A DNA stretch of 64,000 nucleotides from Sciurus carolinensis (lineage: Eukaryota; Chordata; Mammalia; Rodentia; Sciuridae): positions 89,948,932 through 90,012,931 of the forward strand of contig NC_062232.1 in NCBI RefSeq assembly GCF_902686445.1, in the 5' to 3' direction. Positions 50,018 through 61,800 of the stretch are shown here, piece after piece. A program made the translations under genes and the position numbers. The notes below the pieces were generated by a model. It worked only from the letters and a program-made list of their open reading frames with translations, was not told where the DNA came from and searched no databases. Every line of letters begins with the position of its first letter. Position 1 is the first letter of the stretch.

Positions 50018-50305
50018 TTTTTGATTCTTTTTAGTTATATAAAACATTACAATACATTTTGAGGAGGGGTACTGGGGATTGAACTCAGGGGCACTCAACC
50101 ACTGAGTTACATCCTCAGCCCTATTCTGTATTGTATTTAGAGAGAGGGTCTCACTGAGTTGCTTAGCCCCTTGCTAAATTGCTGAGGCTGGCTTTGAACT
50201 AGTGATCCTCCTGTCTCTGCCTGTGAAACCACTGGGATTACAGGTATGCCCCACCGTGCCTGGCATGAGGACACATTTTGATATAACCATGGAAGCATGG
50301 GATAG
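50018..50305 (-). mobile_element. L1 3' UTR fragment, antisense, split by a SINE
   Basis: gattctttttagttatataa before the SINE and cacattttgatataaccatg after it resemble the L1 3' end at 28655 and 31530. Confidence 0.55.
50062..50265 (-). repeat. B1-ID dimeric SINE, antisense
   Basis: ggtactggggattgaactca, accactgagttacatcctca, gagagagggtctcactgagt, ggattacaggtatgccccac and cgtgcctggc. acattttga lies at both ends as a probable target duplication. Confidence 0.9.
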
Positions 50306-50639
50306 TTTTAATTGATTTAAGTTCCTCAAGAAATTTAATTCAATGTTTTTGTTAGTTATTTATACACACTACATTTTATAAAAATGTTTTTCATGCTCCA
50401 AGAAAAATAGGATTATCCATTATTTAGAAATTTATCAGTGTTAGAATTTGCACAGAATTATTCAAAATTATTCTATACTTGCCTTTGAAATATGTGTTTG
50501 CAGTTTTCTTTCTCAATACCTAAGCCACATTACAGGAAGTTTAAAAGTTCAATGTACATTTAAGTGTATTCACTGATTCATAAATGGCTCTGTACTCTGG
50601 GTTCTCACGACAAATTTTTCTCAGAGCTCTGTCTATGGC

Positions 50640-50810
50640 ACTGTAGATCATCTCTCTTACAGATCATCTCTATTACGGTACTCATCAATGTTGGCCATGT
50701 ATCATCATTAGTTATTTACATATCTGTATTTCTCACTAGATTGTGAACTTTTGGAGGATACACTTTATATTTTTCTCTAGCACGGGCTTATAAAATGTTA
50801 TTTTGAATTG
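50640..50810 (+). repeat. L2-like LINE fragment, sense
   Basis: cactagattgtgaacttttg, a gaggatacac region and ctagcacgggcttataaaat fit the L2 3' end only loosely. Confidence 0.3.
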
Positions 50811-51002
50811 AATCACATTTATATTGGGATTCTGATGTTGAATTTTCAAAACATTTTTTCAGTTACTATTTCATTTTATTTTTTATGTATAGTCTTATTC
50901 TAATACTGCCCAAATTAGTTTTCTTCTAATATATTTGATTTTGTATTGGTAATTATTTGAAATAATACTCTATTGATGTCAGTGAAGAGTAAGAGGTATG
51001 CT

Positions 51003-51210
51003 TTGTTTTGTTTTATTTGGTTTCAGGGTTTGAACCCAGGGGTACTCAACCGCTGAGCCACACCCCCAGCCTTTTTTATATTTTATCTAGAGATAGGGTC
51101 TTTCTAAAGTGCCTAGGGCCTCACTAAGTTGCTGAGGATGGCTTTGACTTGCTATCTTCCTGACTTATCCCGAGCTTCTGGGATCATAGGAGTATGCCAC
51201 CATGCCTGGA
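51003..51210 (-). repeat. B1-ID dimeric SINE, antisense
   Basis: caacccagg-type ID half (gtttgaacccaggggtactc, ccgctgagccacacccccag) and B1 half (tagagatagggtctttctaa, ggagtatgccaccatgcctg). Confidence 0.9.
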
Positions 51211-51489
51211 AATAATTTTATTTATAATTGTATTTATATCCTTGCTGTTCATCATTTTTCCATTAAAGTTCTGTTTTATTTCTAGTTGTAGGAAGTTCTA
51301 AATATTTAGTGAGCATAGTGGGTATATTGGATACTTGGTAAGGGATATAAATAATTTCTTCTCAGTTTCCCAGCTTATATAAGAAATTTCAAACATGCAT
51401 TTAAAGTTCTGGTCATTGCTAATATTAAGTAATTTAGAAGGTTCTACAGCCTAGTGAGCAACCTGTCAAATGATATGGTGATTTTTTAG

Positions 51490-52955
51490 TTGAAAATTTT
51501 TAGACAATTGTGAATTCATATGCAGTTTTAAGAAATAATATAGAAAGAACCCTTATCCACTGTGTCCATTTGTCCGTAATGGAGGTATCTTATAAAATGA
51601 TTGCATATTGTCATAACCAGGGTATTAATATCAATATAGTCCATACTCTTATTTTTACTAGTTTTGCTTGTGTTCATTTGTATATGTGTTTCAGTGCTAC
51701 AGAATTATGTCATATATGCATGTTAATATATCTACCACCATAGTTAAACTACTAAACAGTCCCAACAACATTAAAATCCCTGCATTGCATTTTTAAAAAC
51801 CCCCATCTTCCTAACCCCATGGTAACCACTAATCTGTTTGCTATTTCTAAAATTTTGTTAGTTCAGAAATGTATATATAGCATAATACAGTTTGTGACCT
51901 TTTGTGATTACTTTGGTAATCACCATAATTCCTTGCAGTTTCATCCAAGTTCTTGTATTATACTTTCTTTTTTATTCTTGAGTAATTCCACATTATGTAT
52001 GTACCACAGTTCATTAACTCATTCACATGTTGAAGGAAATCTGGGTTAATTCCAGTTTGGAAGTATTTCAAGTAGAGATGCTATGAGTATTACTTTACAG
52101 GTTTTTGTGTGAACATATATTTTTTATTACTTTAGGATAAAAGGTCAAGGATGAAATTGATGAAGGGGAGTTATCATATGTATATTATTATAAGGTAGTT
52201 GTACGTAGCTTTATAAGTAACTGCCAAAATTTTACAGAGTGGCATTTCCATCCAAAATTAATGTTACAATCCTACAATGATAGGATGATTCAATTTCAGC
52301 ATCATCAGTATTTGTTATTGTTTTCACTATTTTTTAAAAATTTAGCCATTCTTATTGGTAGTGATATTTCAATACAGTTGTAATTAGTAGTTCCTTAGTG
52401 GCTAATGATGTTGAGCACCTTTTGATGCCTCTGTTTGTTGACCTCTTTTTTTAAATGATTCTTCATGTCTTTTGCCCATTTTCTAATTGGATTGTTTGTT
52501 TACTGTTGAGTTTTGAGAGTTCTTTTATAGATTAATTAATACTTTGTTGAAATGTGATTTGAGGACATTTTATCCCAGTCCATGGTCTATTATTTCATCC
52601 TCTAAGCAAAGTCTTTTTCAGAGCAAAATATTTTAAATCTGATAAAGTCCAAGTTAGCAATATTTAATTTTATTGACATTGCTTGTGGTGCAGATCTAAG
52701 AACTCTTTGCCTAGCCCCAGATACTGAAAATTGTTTCCTGTTTGTTGTTTTAAAAAAGTTTTACAATTTTTTACATTCAGGTCTGTGATCCATTTTGGAC
52801 TAATTTTTGACTCCACAGATTCTTCCCTTTTAGGACGGGGAGCATCTGAAGAGTGCCCAATGTGGGATCTGCTAAGTTCTGGTGCCCCTTTTCCCCATGT
52901 CAAATCGTGGCATTTCATTCATACTTGTTTTTTGTGTTTTAACTATTAAGTGCTA
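51490..52955 (-). mobile_element. Old L1 3' end, antisense
   Basis: ccccatggtaaccactaatc, ccacattatgtatgtaccac, gttcattaactcattcacat, tagccattcttattggtagt, ttttgcccattttctaattg and ttatcccagtccatggtcta follow antisense L1 order. It ends abruptly at about 52955, where the inverted-repeat arm begins. Confidence 0.8.
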
Positions 52956-52959
52956 TGTT

Positions 52960-53251
52960 ATTTTCATCCTTCCTATTCGCTTTCATAGATGAGTACAGCA
53001 TTATATTTTTAAAAATGAAAAATCCTTTAAAATAGATCAAAGAATTAAAGAGCTAAAACTATATAACTCTTAAAAGAATGCATAAGGAACACTCCATAAC
53101 ATTAAATTTGGCAATGATTTCTTGGATATGACCTCAAAAAATGGACAAATTAAAAAAAGAAAAATTGGACATAAAAATTTTTTTAAAAAGATTGTACAGA
53201 ATCAACATGCTGAGAAGGCAAACTCTAGTATAGGAGAAAATATATGCAAAT
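52960..53251 (+). repeat. Inverted-repeat arm 1 (L1-derived, sense)
   Basis: The reverse complement of 54761-55051 with about six differences in 291 bp by eye. It is L1 sequence in sense orientation, between antisense L1 upstream and short unplaced sequence downstream (53252-53334). Confidence 0.95.
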
Positions 53252-53334
53252 TTGAAAATAACTAACAAGATGTAATTAATCTTGATGCCAGCAAAAATGA
53301 CAGAGTAGGGAATTCCAGAATCTGTCTTGCTATA

Positions 53335-54275
53335 TACATCTCAGATAGAGCTAATCTCCAGGATATATAAAGAACTCAAAAAACTTAACACCAAAATCCC
53401 AATAACCCAATCAATAAATGGGCTAAGGAACTGAACAGACACTTCCCAGAAGAAGAAATACAATTGATCAACAAATATATGAAAAAATGTTGAACAGCTC
53501 TAGCAATTAGAGAAATGCAAATCACAACTACTCTAAGATTTCATCTCACCCCAGGCAGAATGGCAATCATCAAGAATACAAGCAACTGTAAGTGTTAGCG
53601 AGGATGTGGGAGAAAAGGTACACTCATATATTGCTGGTGGGACTGCAAATTGGTGCAACCACTCTGGAAAGCAGTATGGAGATTCCTCAGAAAACTTGGA
53701 ATGGAACTCCCATTTCACCCAGATATCTCACTCCTCAGTTTATACCCAAAGGACTTAAAATCCACATACTACAGTGAGGCAGCTACATCAATGTTTATAG
53801 CATCTCAATTCACAGTAGCTAAACTATGGAACCAACCTAGATGTCCTTCAACAGATGAAGGGGTAAAGAAAATGTGGTATATTATACTCAGCCTTAAAGA
53901 AGAATGAAATTATAAATGAATGGAGCTAGAAAATGTCATTCTAAGCAAAATAAGTCAAACCCAAAAACCAAAGGTCCAATGTTTTCTCTGATAAATGAAT
54001 GCTGATCTATAATGGGGGGGGGATAAGGAATAATGGAAAATAATGGAATAACTTTGGAATGGGTAGAGGGTAATGAGGGAAGGGAAGGGGGTTTAGGAAT
54101 GTGAAGAACAGTGGAATAAAATGGACACCATTACCCTGTATCCATGTATGATTACACTACATGGGTGGCTCTGCACCACGTGCCAGAGAAATGAGTATTC
54201 GTGTTCAATTTGTATACAGTGTGTCAAAATGCATTCTACTCTCATCTTTAACTAATTAGAACAAAGTTTTAAAAA
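53335..54275 (+). mobile_element. Young L1 3' end, sense, 5' truncated
   Basis: Closely matches the 3' part of the L1 at 46730-47650: ctaatctccaggatatataa, cccaataacccaatcaataa, tggtgcaaccactctggaaa and a tgtgtcaaaatgcattct end. An ORF2 C-terminal frame is open at 53650-53907. An A-rich end lies at about 54268-54276. Confidence 0.9.
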
Positions 54276-54514
54276 AAGAAATTCTGGTAAACCATTAGAA
54301 TATCACACCACATAGAGATGAACAGATAGCACTTTGAGACCCTGCTTTTAATTATCTGGGCAATTACCTGGAAGTAAAATTGATGGGTCATAAGGAAATA
54401 CTATTTTAAAAATTTGAGGAATTGCCATATTGTTTACCTTGGTAGCTGCACTATTTTACTTTCCAGCCAACAGTGCCCAAAGGTTCCATTTTCTCCACAT
54501 TCTCACTAACACTT

Positions 54515-54546
<32 letters not shown>

Positions 54547-54547
54547 A
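54515..54547 (+). repeat. (GAT)n trinucleotide repeat
   Basis: About eleven atg/gat units inside the antisense L1. Confidence 0.95.
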
Positions 54548-54760
54548 TTAGCTATCCTTATTCATGTGAGGTGTTAACTCATTAGCACTTTGATTTGCAT
54601 TTTCTTAATTATTAGTAATACTGGGCATATTTTAATGTGTCTGTTGACCATTTCTATATCATTTTTTGCCCATTTAAAAAATTGGATTGCTTGTAATTTT
54701 ATTGTTGCGTTATATGGGTATTAAATATATTCTGGATATTAATCCCTTATAATATACATG

Positions 54761-55051
54761 ATTTGCATATATTTTCTCCTATACTAGAGTTTGCCTTCTC
54801 AGTATGTTGATTCTGTACAATCTTTTTTAAAAAAATTTTATGTCCAATTTTTCTTTTTTTAATTTGTCCATTTTTTGAGGTCATATCCAAGAAATCATTG
54901 CCAAATTTAATGTTATGGAGTGTTCCTTATGCATTCTTTTAAGAGTTATATAGTTTTAGCTCTTTAATTCTTTGATCTATTTTGAAGGATTTTTCATTTT
55001 TAAAAATGTAATGCTGCACTCATCTATGAAAGCGAATAGGAAGGATGAAAA
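54761..55051 (-). repeat. Inverted-repeat arm 2 (L1-derived, antisense)
   Basis: Partner of 52960-53251. Homology stops sharply at atttgcat (54761) and at gaaaat (55047-55052). Because it continues into antisense L1 on its inner side, it is probably the source copy and arm 1 the duplicate. Confidence 0.95.
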
Positions 55052-57544
55052 TTATAGACTGGGAGAGATTTAACCTGCCATATAGTAAATGGGCAAGTAA
55101 AATATTTAATACAACCAGGGGATCCACACATATTAGTAAAATATGCCTTTATGTAGATTGATAGGTAATCCAAAAATGTCTGATCATTTTTATGACATTA
55201 TAACCAAAAGTTAAATTTTGATTTTCTTTCTATCTTGTGATATGTAGACACTCACCTCATTTCCTGTCAGCCAATGAATTCCTCAGTTTTGATCCACTTT
55301 GGAAAATCATTAATTCTTATATAAGATTTTTGTTTCTCTGACTTTAGATAAAAATAGGATGTATGGAGTCTTTTCCAAATAGTACCTGACTTTGTAAGGT
55401 TTCACTTTCTCAAAGGCTGTTTCACTTGTTCTTTATCCTGGGCAATTTTCTTTGCTAAATATTAAATATAGTTGGCATTCATTTTAATTTTTATAAAGAA
55501 AGGATTGTAGAATTATTTTGAAAATTGACTAGTTAATTTAATGCCCTTTTGACTGTAGAATTCTTGTATCTGTAGACTTAGATAAATGATGAAGAATTTT
55601 AAAAAGGATATGTTTATGAAAAAGGATCCAGAAGCATTAATAAGTGATTCTGGAATTGTGCACCAATTTTAGAAATCTAAATCATCAGAGAATACATAAC
55701 TCTGGTGTAAAGACCCTTAAGTTTGTCAACAAATACAGTCCACATGTATGAAGCAATTTGGATAGAATGGGTTCAAAGAAATGAATGATATCAAATAATA
55801 ATAATTTTATTTTATAAGCTTACTCAAGTAGTGACCATTTAGGAAATGTACTGGAGAAAACTTAAGGTGAAATAATTTCTTTTTAAATTCAGCCTTCTTT
55901 GGATGAGTTCAATGTAGTGACTAAGGTCATTCTTTGTAGTACTTTTCTATGTTGTTTTTAATTTACATGCTTCACATTGGTGAATCATGTTGTTAGTAGA
56001 AATCATAAGTCAATATACATGGTGTTTTCTTCAACTTTGGTTCTGTTTGTCTACAAAAAAGAGTAAATGAGTGGATAATGTATCTCTTCTCTGAAACGAA
56101 GATTACAGGCATCTAATCCTTGGGTCTATATAGTCATCAAATATAGTACTATTTTTCACTGTAGGGAGCTCCCCAGTCATATGGGGGAATTAACCAGCAC
56201 TTCTCAAATCTAAAACCTGATGTAGTGAATGGTATCTTTTAAATGATTTTGACATGTTAGTCAGTTTTCCTTTTTAATGGTTCTGTATATTAGTATTTTG
56301 CCACATATGAATCAAAACTGTGCCTGAAATATACTGTTAAATTGGTACTGTGCTTTGCTTACTTTATAGTTATTTTGATATTTCCTGATGCTCAGAAAAT
56401 AATTTTAAAATCTCCTTAAAAATTGATTGCAACCATTTGTCTATAGTACTTCTTTATTATTTTTAATAAATTAAAATTTAAGCATGAGGATATATTTAAC
56501 TACTGTTTTGACCTGCACAGCTCTAATATTAAGCTCTGTTTATAGTTTCACAGATTTTTTTCACAAGTGCAACAGATCTAGCATTATGGGAACTATATTT
56601 AAAAAACCACTCCAATAATTAAATTGTTTGAAATGAACGATCTAGAAAAAGTTCACTCTGACACATGGATATGCCTGTAGGTCAACATTTTATATAAAGA
56701 ATATTAATGACAAATGGGTGATAGGAAGAGCAGAGAAGGAGATAAGATCCATAAGTAAAGATATAATCAGCTGCAGTTAGTACAAAGGTCAGGAGATTTG
56801 ATGACATCTGTCTCTTTTTTCTAATTTTTCACTTTGAGTTGATCATATCTTTTAAAGGAAAGTAAGTATCCCAAGTTTTAGCACATTTATATTTCTTGAA
56901 AGAAATATTCAAGTTTTAACACATTTGTTCTATTTTCTTAGTTTGTATTTCAATGTGTTATAAGCATTTACTTCCAGAAGGACTTTATTCTGTAATGTAA
57001 AGTCCTGATGTTTTTATTCAAATGTATTATTGAATACATTTATAGGTTAGATAATATAGAGAGAGGTTTATGTGGGAATGATTGTTTCTCTTAGTATTCA
57101 TTCAATGAATCATCCACAAGTTCTTAAAATGTCATGTTTTAAGATGTATTTGTGGCAGATATTATACTGAATAAACAATGGCATGGACAATTAACACAAA
57201 AGGAAGCTTTTTCATTCTCCCATTCTCCCTACCTCCAAGTTTTTGTGTCTTTTGGGATTTGTAATTAGAAATGCACTTGATATGTTTATGCTCTGGGTTA
57301 GGACAAGATGCTTAGGGACTCAGTTATGAATATTGACAAAGAAGAATGAAGTGTTAGGAATTATGCCATCTGATATTAAAGCCTGTTATATAGTCATACT
57401 TAATCAAGACAATTGTGGTAACAGAGAAGAGTAAACACGCAGATCAGTGAAATGAAAGAGAGAATCAAGAAATGGAACTGAACATATCAGCACAGCTGTT
57501 TTTTGCTCACCAAAGAGTAACCTCAGTTTGATGAAGAACAGCTT
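55052..57544 (+). other. Intron sequence, unrecognised
   Basis: 2.5 kb, AT-rich, without SINEs or L1 that I can recognise, and with no coding frames of note. It is one of the few long repeat-poor stretches in the intron. Confidence 0.4.
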
Positions 57545-57551
57545 TTTCTTG

Positions 57552-57584
<33 letters not shown>

Positions 57585-57794
57585 TATGTGTGTTTTGATA
57601 CTGGGGATTGAACTCGGGGGTGCTTTACCACTGTGCCACAACCCCAACCCTTTTTTGTGTATTATTTAGAGACAGGTCTCGCTGAATTGCTTAGGGCCTT
57701 GCTGAGTTGCTGAAGCTGGCTTTGAACTTGTGATCCTCCTGCCTCAACCTCCCAAGCTGCTGGAATTACAAGTTCGCACCACCACACCTGGCAA
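57545..57794 (-). repeat. B1-ID dimeric SINE, antisense
   Basis: Poly-T and (GT)n tail, gatactggggattgaactcg, accactgtgccacaacccca, agagacaggtctcgctgaat, gatcctcctgcctcaacctc and caccacacctggc. Flanks aagaacagctttttc and aagaataaccttttc look like a diverged duplication. Confidence 0.9.
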
Positions 57795-57849
57795 GAATAA
57801 CCTTTTCAATGGAACAATTAAATATTCATAGGCAAAAAGTTGTATCTTG

Positions 57850-58255
57850 ACCTAAAAATCACACTTTTTAAAAAATTAACTAAAAATGGGGTTATGGGTT
57901 TGAATGAAAACTATAAAAATTTTAGAAAAAAATGAATAAAATCCTTGGTACTTAGGACTAGATGAAGAGTTCTTAAGACTTGATACCAAAAGCTCAATCT
58001 ATGAAAGGAATTACTAATAAATTAGACTATGTCAATATTAAAAGAATTTGTTCTGTGAAAGTCCTTGTAAAGAAGATGAATGGTTCACTACAGATGAAGA
58101 AAATACTTGCTAAGCACATAGTCAATAAAAGATTAGTATTTAGAATACATAAAAATCTCTCAAAACTCATAAGGAAAAAAAAAGAATACCATTAGAAAAT
58201 GGTTGAAGGACATGAATATACATTTCACATAAGAGAACATACATGAAAGGAACAT
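57850..58255 (+). mobile_element. Old L1 ORF2 C-terminal fragment, sense
   Basis: gaagagttcttaagacttga, ataccaaaagctcaatctat, gttctgtgaaagtccttgta, gattagtatttagaatacat and ccattagaaaatggttgaag match L1 in sense. Confidence 0.75.
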
Positions 58256-58953
58256 TATTGGAAAAGCTGGTAATAAAGAAATTTGTGGAAAGAAATATGT
58301 GTATAGATCTCCCTGTATGGGCAAAAGACCTGAAGATATTTGTTTTCCATGTAATTGCTCCCCAAAGAGTAATCTGAGCAGAGGAAGTTTGAATAAGCAA
58401 GTGAATAGTGTGTCCTGCTCTGGACAATCTCTTTCCCCAACCACTCCTATCCTTGCCTAGGGGGCTCACGAGTCAAGTGGTCATGGTGGCAGGGATGGAG
58501 CTTATGCATGGGCTTAGCATCATGGAACTCCACTCATCAATTCTGATCTGGCTATTGCCACTGCTGAGTGCCCACTCAGCCTGTGGCAATAACCATCATT
58601 GAGCATCTGATATTGGCACTATTCCCCAGATGACCATCCAACTCTCTGGTAGCAGACTGATTGATTATATTGGAGCCCTTCCACTCCAGCGTTTTGTCTT
58701 TATTGGAATATACACTTTTGATACTGATTTATCTTCCCTGAACTCAGTTATTCAAACAGAACTACTATCTGTAGACGTAGAAAATGCCTCAATCCGTTGT
58801 CATACTATTCTGCCCAACATTGCTTGTGTGAATTCCTGAGTAGAAAACTTCATAGCCAAGGAAGGGCAGCAGTGGGCCCATGCTCATGGAATTTACTGGT
58901 CTTATTATTTCCCCCATCATCCAGAAGCAGCTGGCTTTATAGAATGATGGAAT

Positions 58954-59179
58954 GACCTTTTTTTAATTTTTATTTTTGGTACTGGGGATTGAACCCAGGG
59001 TTGCTTTACCACTGAACTACATCTCCAGCACTTTTTTCTTTTTTTGAGACAGGACCTCACATAGTTCTCGGTTTTTTAGGGCCTCACTAATTTGCTGAGG
59101 CAGGCCTCAAACTTGTGATCCTCCTGCCTCAGCCTCCTGAGTCACTGGGATTACAGGTATGTGCCACCTTGCCTGGCTA
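58954..59179 (-). repeat. B1-ID dimeric SINE, antisense, in ERVL remnant
   Basis: ggtactggggattgaaccca, accactgaactacatctcca, gagacaggacctcacatagt, atcctcctgcctcagcctcc and gtgccaccttgcctggct. Flanks gaatgacc and gaatggcc suggest an 8-bp target duplication. Confidence 0.92.
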
Positions 59180-59437
59180 GAATGGCCTATTTAAAGACTC
59201 AGTTGTAGCACTAGTTAGGTGATAGTACGTTTCAGGTGTGGGGTAAGATTATCCACAAAGGTGAATATGCTTCTGAATTCACTTCTAATATATGGTTCTG
59301 TTTTTCCAGTAGCTAATATTGACAGGTTCAGGTGTCTAGGTGTGGAAATGGAAGTAGTACTACTCACCATTTCCCACTAATAAAATTTTTGCTCCTTATT
59401 CCCAGGACTTTATGTTCTGTTTGCCTAGAGAGGTCTT

Positions 59438-59452
59438 TTTCTTTTCTTTCTT

Positions 59453-59497
<45 letters not shown>

Positions 59498-59576
59498 GTG
59501 GTGCTGGGCCTCATTGAACCCAGGGCCTCAGTACATGCAAGGCAAGCACTCTACCAACTTAGCTATATCCCAAGCC
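59438..59576 (-). repeat. ID SINE, antisense, long poly-T, 14-bp TSD
   Basis: A ~58-bp T-rich tail is followed by ggtggtgctgggcctcattg, gtacatgcaaggcaagcact and accaacttagctatatccca. Perfect cctagagaggtctt copies lie at 59424-59437 and 59577-59590, within the ERVL remnant. Confidence 0.93.
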
Positions 59577-60299
59577 CCTAGAGAGGTCTTAATTCCAGAA
59601 ACAGAAATGCTTCCACCAGGAGATACAGTATGATCACACTGAGTTAGGACTACCACCTAGCCACTTTGGGACTCCTAGTACCTCTGAGTCAACAGGCAAA
59701 GAAGGGAGTTAAGATGTTGGCTGAACTCTTATCAGCATTTTGTAAAAATGCTACAAGATAATATAAAACTTGATATTTTGTTACATTTACACTGATGCAT
59801 TTTATTTTTTGGTGGTGTTGATATTTCTTTTTTTGCTTTCAGTTTCCAGTTGTTCATTGTATATAGTAATACAATGCAACTGTATGTAGAAATACAATTA
59901 ATTTTTATCTCCTTTTTCCATTTACAGGAATGAATTTTAAAATTGATTTTTGCACATCTTTTTTGTATGCTATGACCTTGTCCAGTTCACACATTATTTT
60001 TAGGAGATATTTTGTAGGATTCCTGAGATGTTTTACTTAGAAAATCATGTAATCTGTCAATTGGAACATTTTTATTTCTTCCTTTCCAATATCTATTGTT
60101 TTTATTTCTTTTTGTTCTCTAACTGCTTTGGCTAAGACTTCCAGTTTAATATTAAATAGGAGGGATAAGAGGGGATATACACTTATCTACACTCCATAAT
60201 CATTTAAGTCTTTCACGGCTATAAATTATGCTAGTTCTGTTTTTTTATAGGAGTTCATTATTAGGCAAAGGGAATCCCTTATATTTCTAGCTACCTGAG

Positions 60300-60415
60300 G
60301 TTTTTATTTTTTTTTAAGATGAAATTTTGCTATGTTGCCTAGGCTGACTTTGAACTTCTCAGTTCAAGTGATTCTTCTGTTTCAACTTCCCAAGTAGCTA
60401 GGACACAGCTCATTG
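60300..60415 (-). repeat. B1-type SINE, antisense, diverged
   Basis: T run, taagatgaaattttgctatg, ttgcctaggctgactttgaa and gtttcaacttcccaagtagc. Confidence 0.65.
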
Positions 60416-60841
60416 CTGAGTTTTTATTCTGAATGAATGTTTGAATTTTGTAAAATTCATTTACTGCATGAATTTCTATTCTTTATATTATTAATATAGA
60501 GAATTACATTGAGTTTCAAACATTGAACTCTCCTTGCATTCCTGGAACATACTCCATTTGTTCATGATGTATACTTCTTTATGTATATTGCTGGCTTCAT
60601 TTTGCTAATATTTTATTGAAAAAGCCTACATCTGTATTCATGATTGATTATTTGGTTGTGGTTTTTCTTTTTGGGCTGATTTAATATACTTTTGGTGTTA
60701 GCATATTGCTGGCCCCCAAAATAATTTGGAAAGTGTCCCCTTTTCTATTTTATAGAAGAGATTATGTAGAATCAGTATTATATCTCCTTTAAATATTTGT
60801 AGAATTTGCCAGTACATATAACTAGCATAGATAGTGTTTTC

Positions 60842-60961
60842 TTTGTTAATATTTTTTAATTGTCAATGAATCTTTTATTTTATTTATTTATATGCGAGTT
60901 TCGAACTCAGGGTCTCACATATGCCAGGCAAGTGTTCTACCACTGAACCACAACTCCAGTC
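60842..60961 (-). repeat. ID SINE variant with tail segment, antisense
   Basis: ttttaattgtcaatgaatct plus a T-rich tract, gagtttcgaactcagggtct and ctaccactgaaccacaactc. It has the same extra segment as 10270 and 12091. Flanks tagatagtgttttc and tagatagtattttc indicate a target duplication. Confidence 0.8.
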
Positions 60962-61379
60962 CTAGATAGTATTTTCAGAAGGTTTTAAACAATGAATTCA
61001 GTTTCTTTAAATGTTATAGAATGATTAAAGTTATGTTTTATTTGGGGTGAGTTTTATAATTCCCAGATTTTTAACAACTGGTCCATTTCATTCAAGTTGT
61101 CAAATTTGTGAACATGAGAGTTTTTCATGGTGTTCCTTTTTTATCACTTTGTTCTCTTGGATTAGTAGTGATGTCTCCCCTTTAATTTCTTAGCCTGGTT
61201 ATAGAGTTTTATTAATTATATTGATATTTTTAACAAAGCAGCTTTTGTTTTCATTGATTTCTCTATTGTTTTTCTGTTTTTAGTTTCATTGATTTCTACT
61301 CTAATCTTTCTGCTTTTTATGTTTTATTTTGCCTTTTTTCTTTCTAACTTCTTAAGGTGTTCTATGACTGCAGCATGTT

Positions 61380-61620
61380 TTGCTTATCAATTCATCAGTT
61401 AATGGACATTTGAGTTGTTTCTTCATCCTTAGTGCACTTAATTATATTAAAGTAATGCCACTAAGAACACTATATATAAATACTGCTGTTGTGAAGTTTT
61501 GTATGGAACCTTTAAATGGAAGCATATTTTCATTTATCTTGGGCATGTATCTACAAGTAGAATTTTCAAGTGTTATGGTAACTCTGTGCTTAATCATTTT
61601 GGGGAACTAGCATGTTGTTT
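61380..61620 (-). mobile_element. Old L1 3' end, antisense
   Basis: attcatcagttaatggacat, ttgagttgtttcttcatcct, actatatataaatactgctg and ttatcttgggcatgtatcta. Confidence 0.75.
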
Positions 61621-61632
61621 TTCTTTCTCTTC

Positions 61633-61800
61633 CTTCTTTTTTTTTTTTTTTTTTCTATGAACGTGGCGTCTGTCCTTCCCTCCTTCCCTCCTTCCCCCCT
61701 TCCTTCCTTCCTTCCTTCCTTCTCCTTTTGTTGGGAGTCAAACCCAGAGCCTTGTGCATGTCAGACACACACTCTACCACTGAACTGTATCTCCAACCCT
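61633..61800 (-). repeat. ID SINE, antisense, with (TTCC)n and poly-T
   Basis: Poly-T at 61637-61655 and (TTCC)n at about 61672-61722, then tgttgggagtcaaacccaga, gccttgtgcatgtcagacac and accactgaactgtatctcca. Confidence 0.85.

Larger units (their letters stand above)
54380..55051 (-). mobile_element. Old L1, antisense, containing inverted-repeat arm 2
   Basis: gaattgccatattgtttacc, cacattctcactaacactta, ctttgatttgcattttctta, ttttgcccatttaaaaaatt, tattctggatattaatccct and ggtcatatccaagaaatcat form a continuous antisense L1 running into arm 2. Confidence 0.8.
58262..59735 (+). pseudogene. ERVL-type endogenous retrovirus pol remnant
   Basis: Degraded pol sequence of the ERVL class, covering the RNase H/integrase part and what follows. 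Near 58915-58940 an integrase-like PHHPEAAG motif is readable. Upstream sequence at 58450-58850 (tcatggtggcagggatggag, agcgttttgtctttattgga) and downstream pieces (ccaccaggagatacagt, gactaccacctagccacttt, caacaggcaaagaagggagt) fit the same element as I recall it. Several in-frame stops and frameshifts break it, and two SINEs interrupt it (58954-59179 and 59438-59576). No LTR or env was seen. It is non-functional. Confidence 0.75.
59770..61370 (-). mobile_element. Old L1 ORF2 region, antisense
   Basis: gtttccagttgttcattgta, gctttggctaagacttccag, ccttgcattcctggaacata, tgctaatattttattgaaaa, ggtccatttcattcaagttg-like and gcttttgttttcattgattt are ordered antisense landmarks. A B1 (60300) and an ID variant (60842) are inserted. 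Confidence 0.85.

Noticed and set aside
59332..59633. ORFs with long Phe runs
   Set aside because: They read through the poly-T tail of an antisense ID element.
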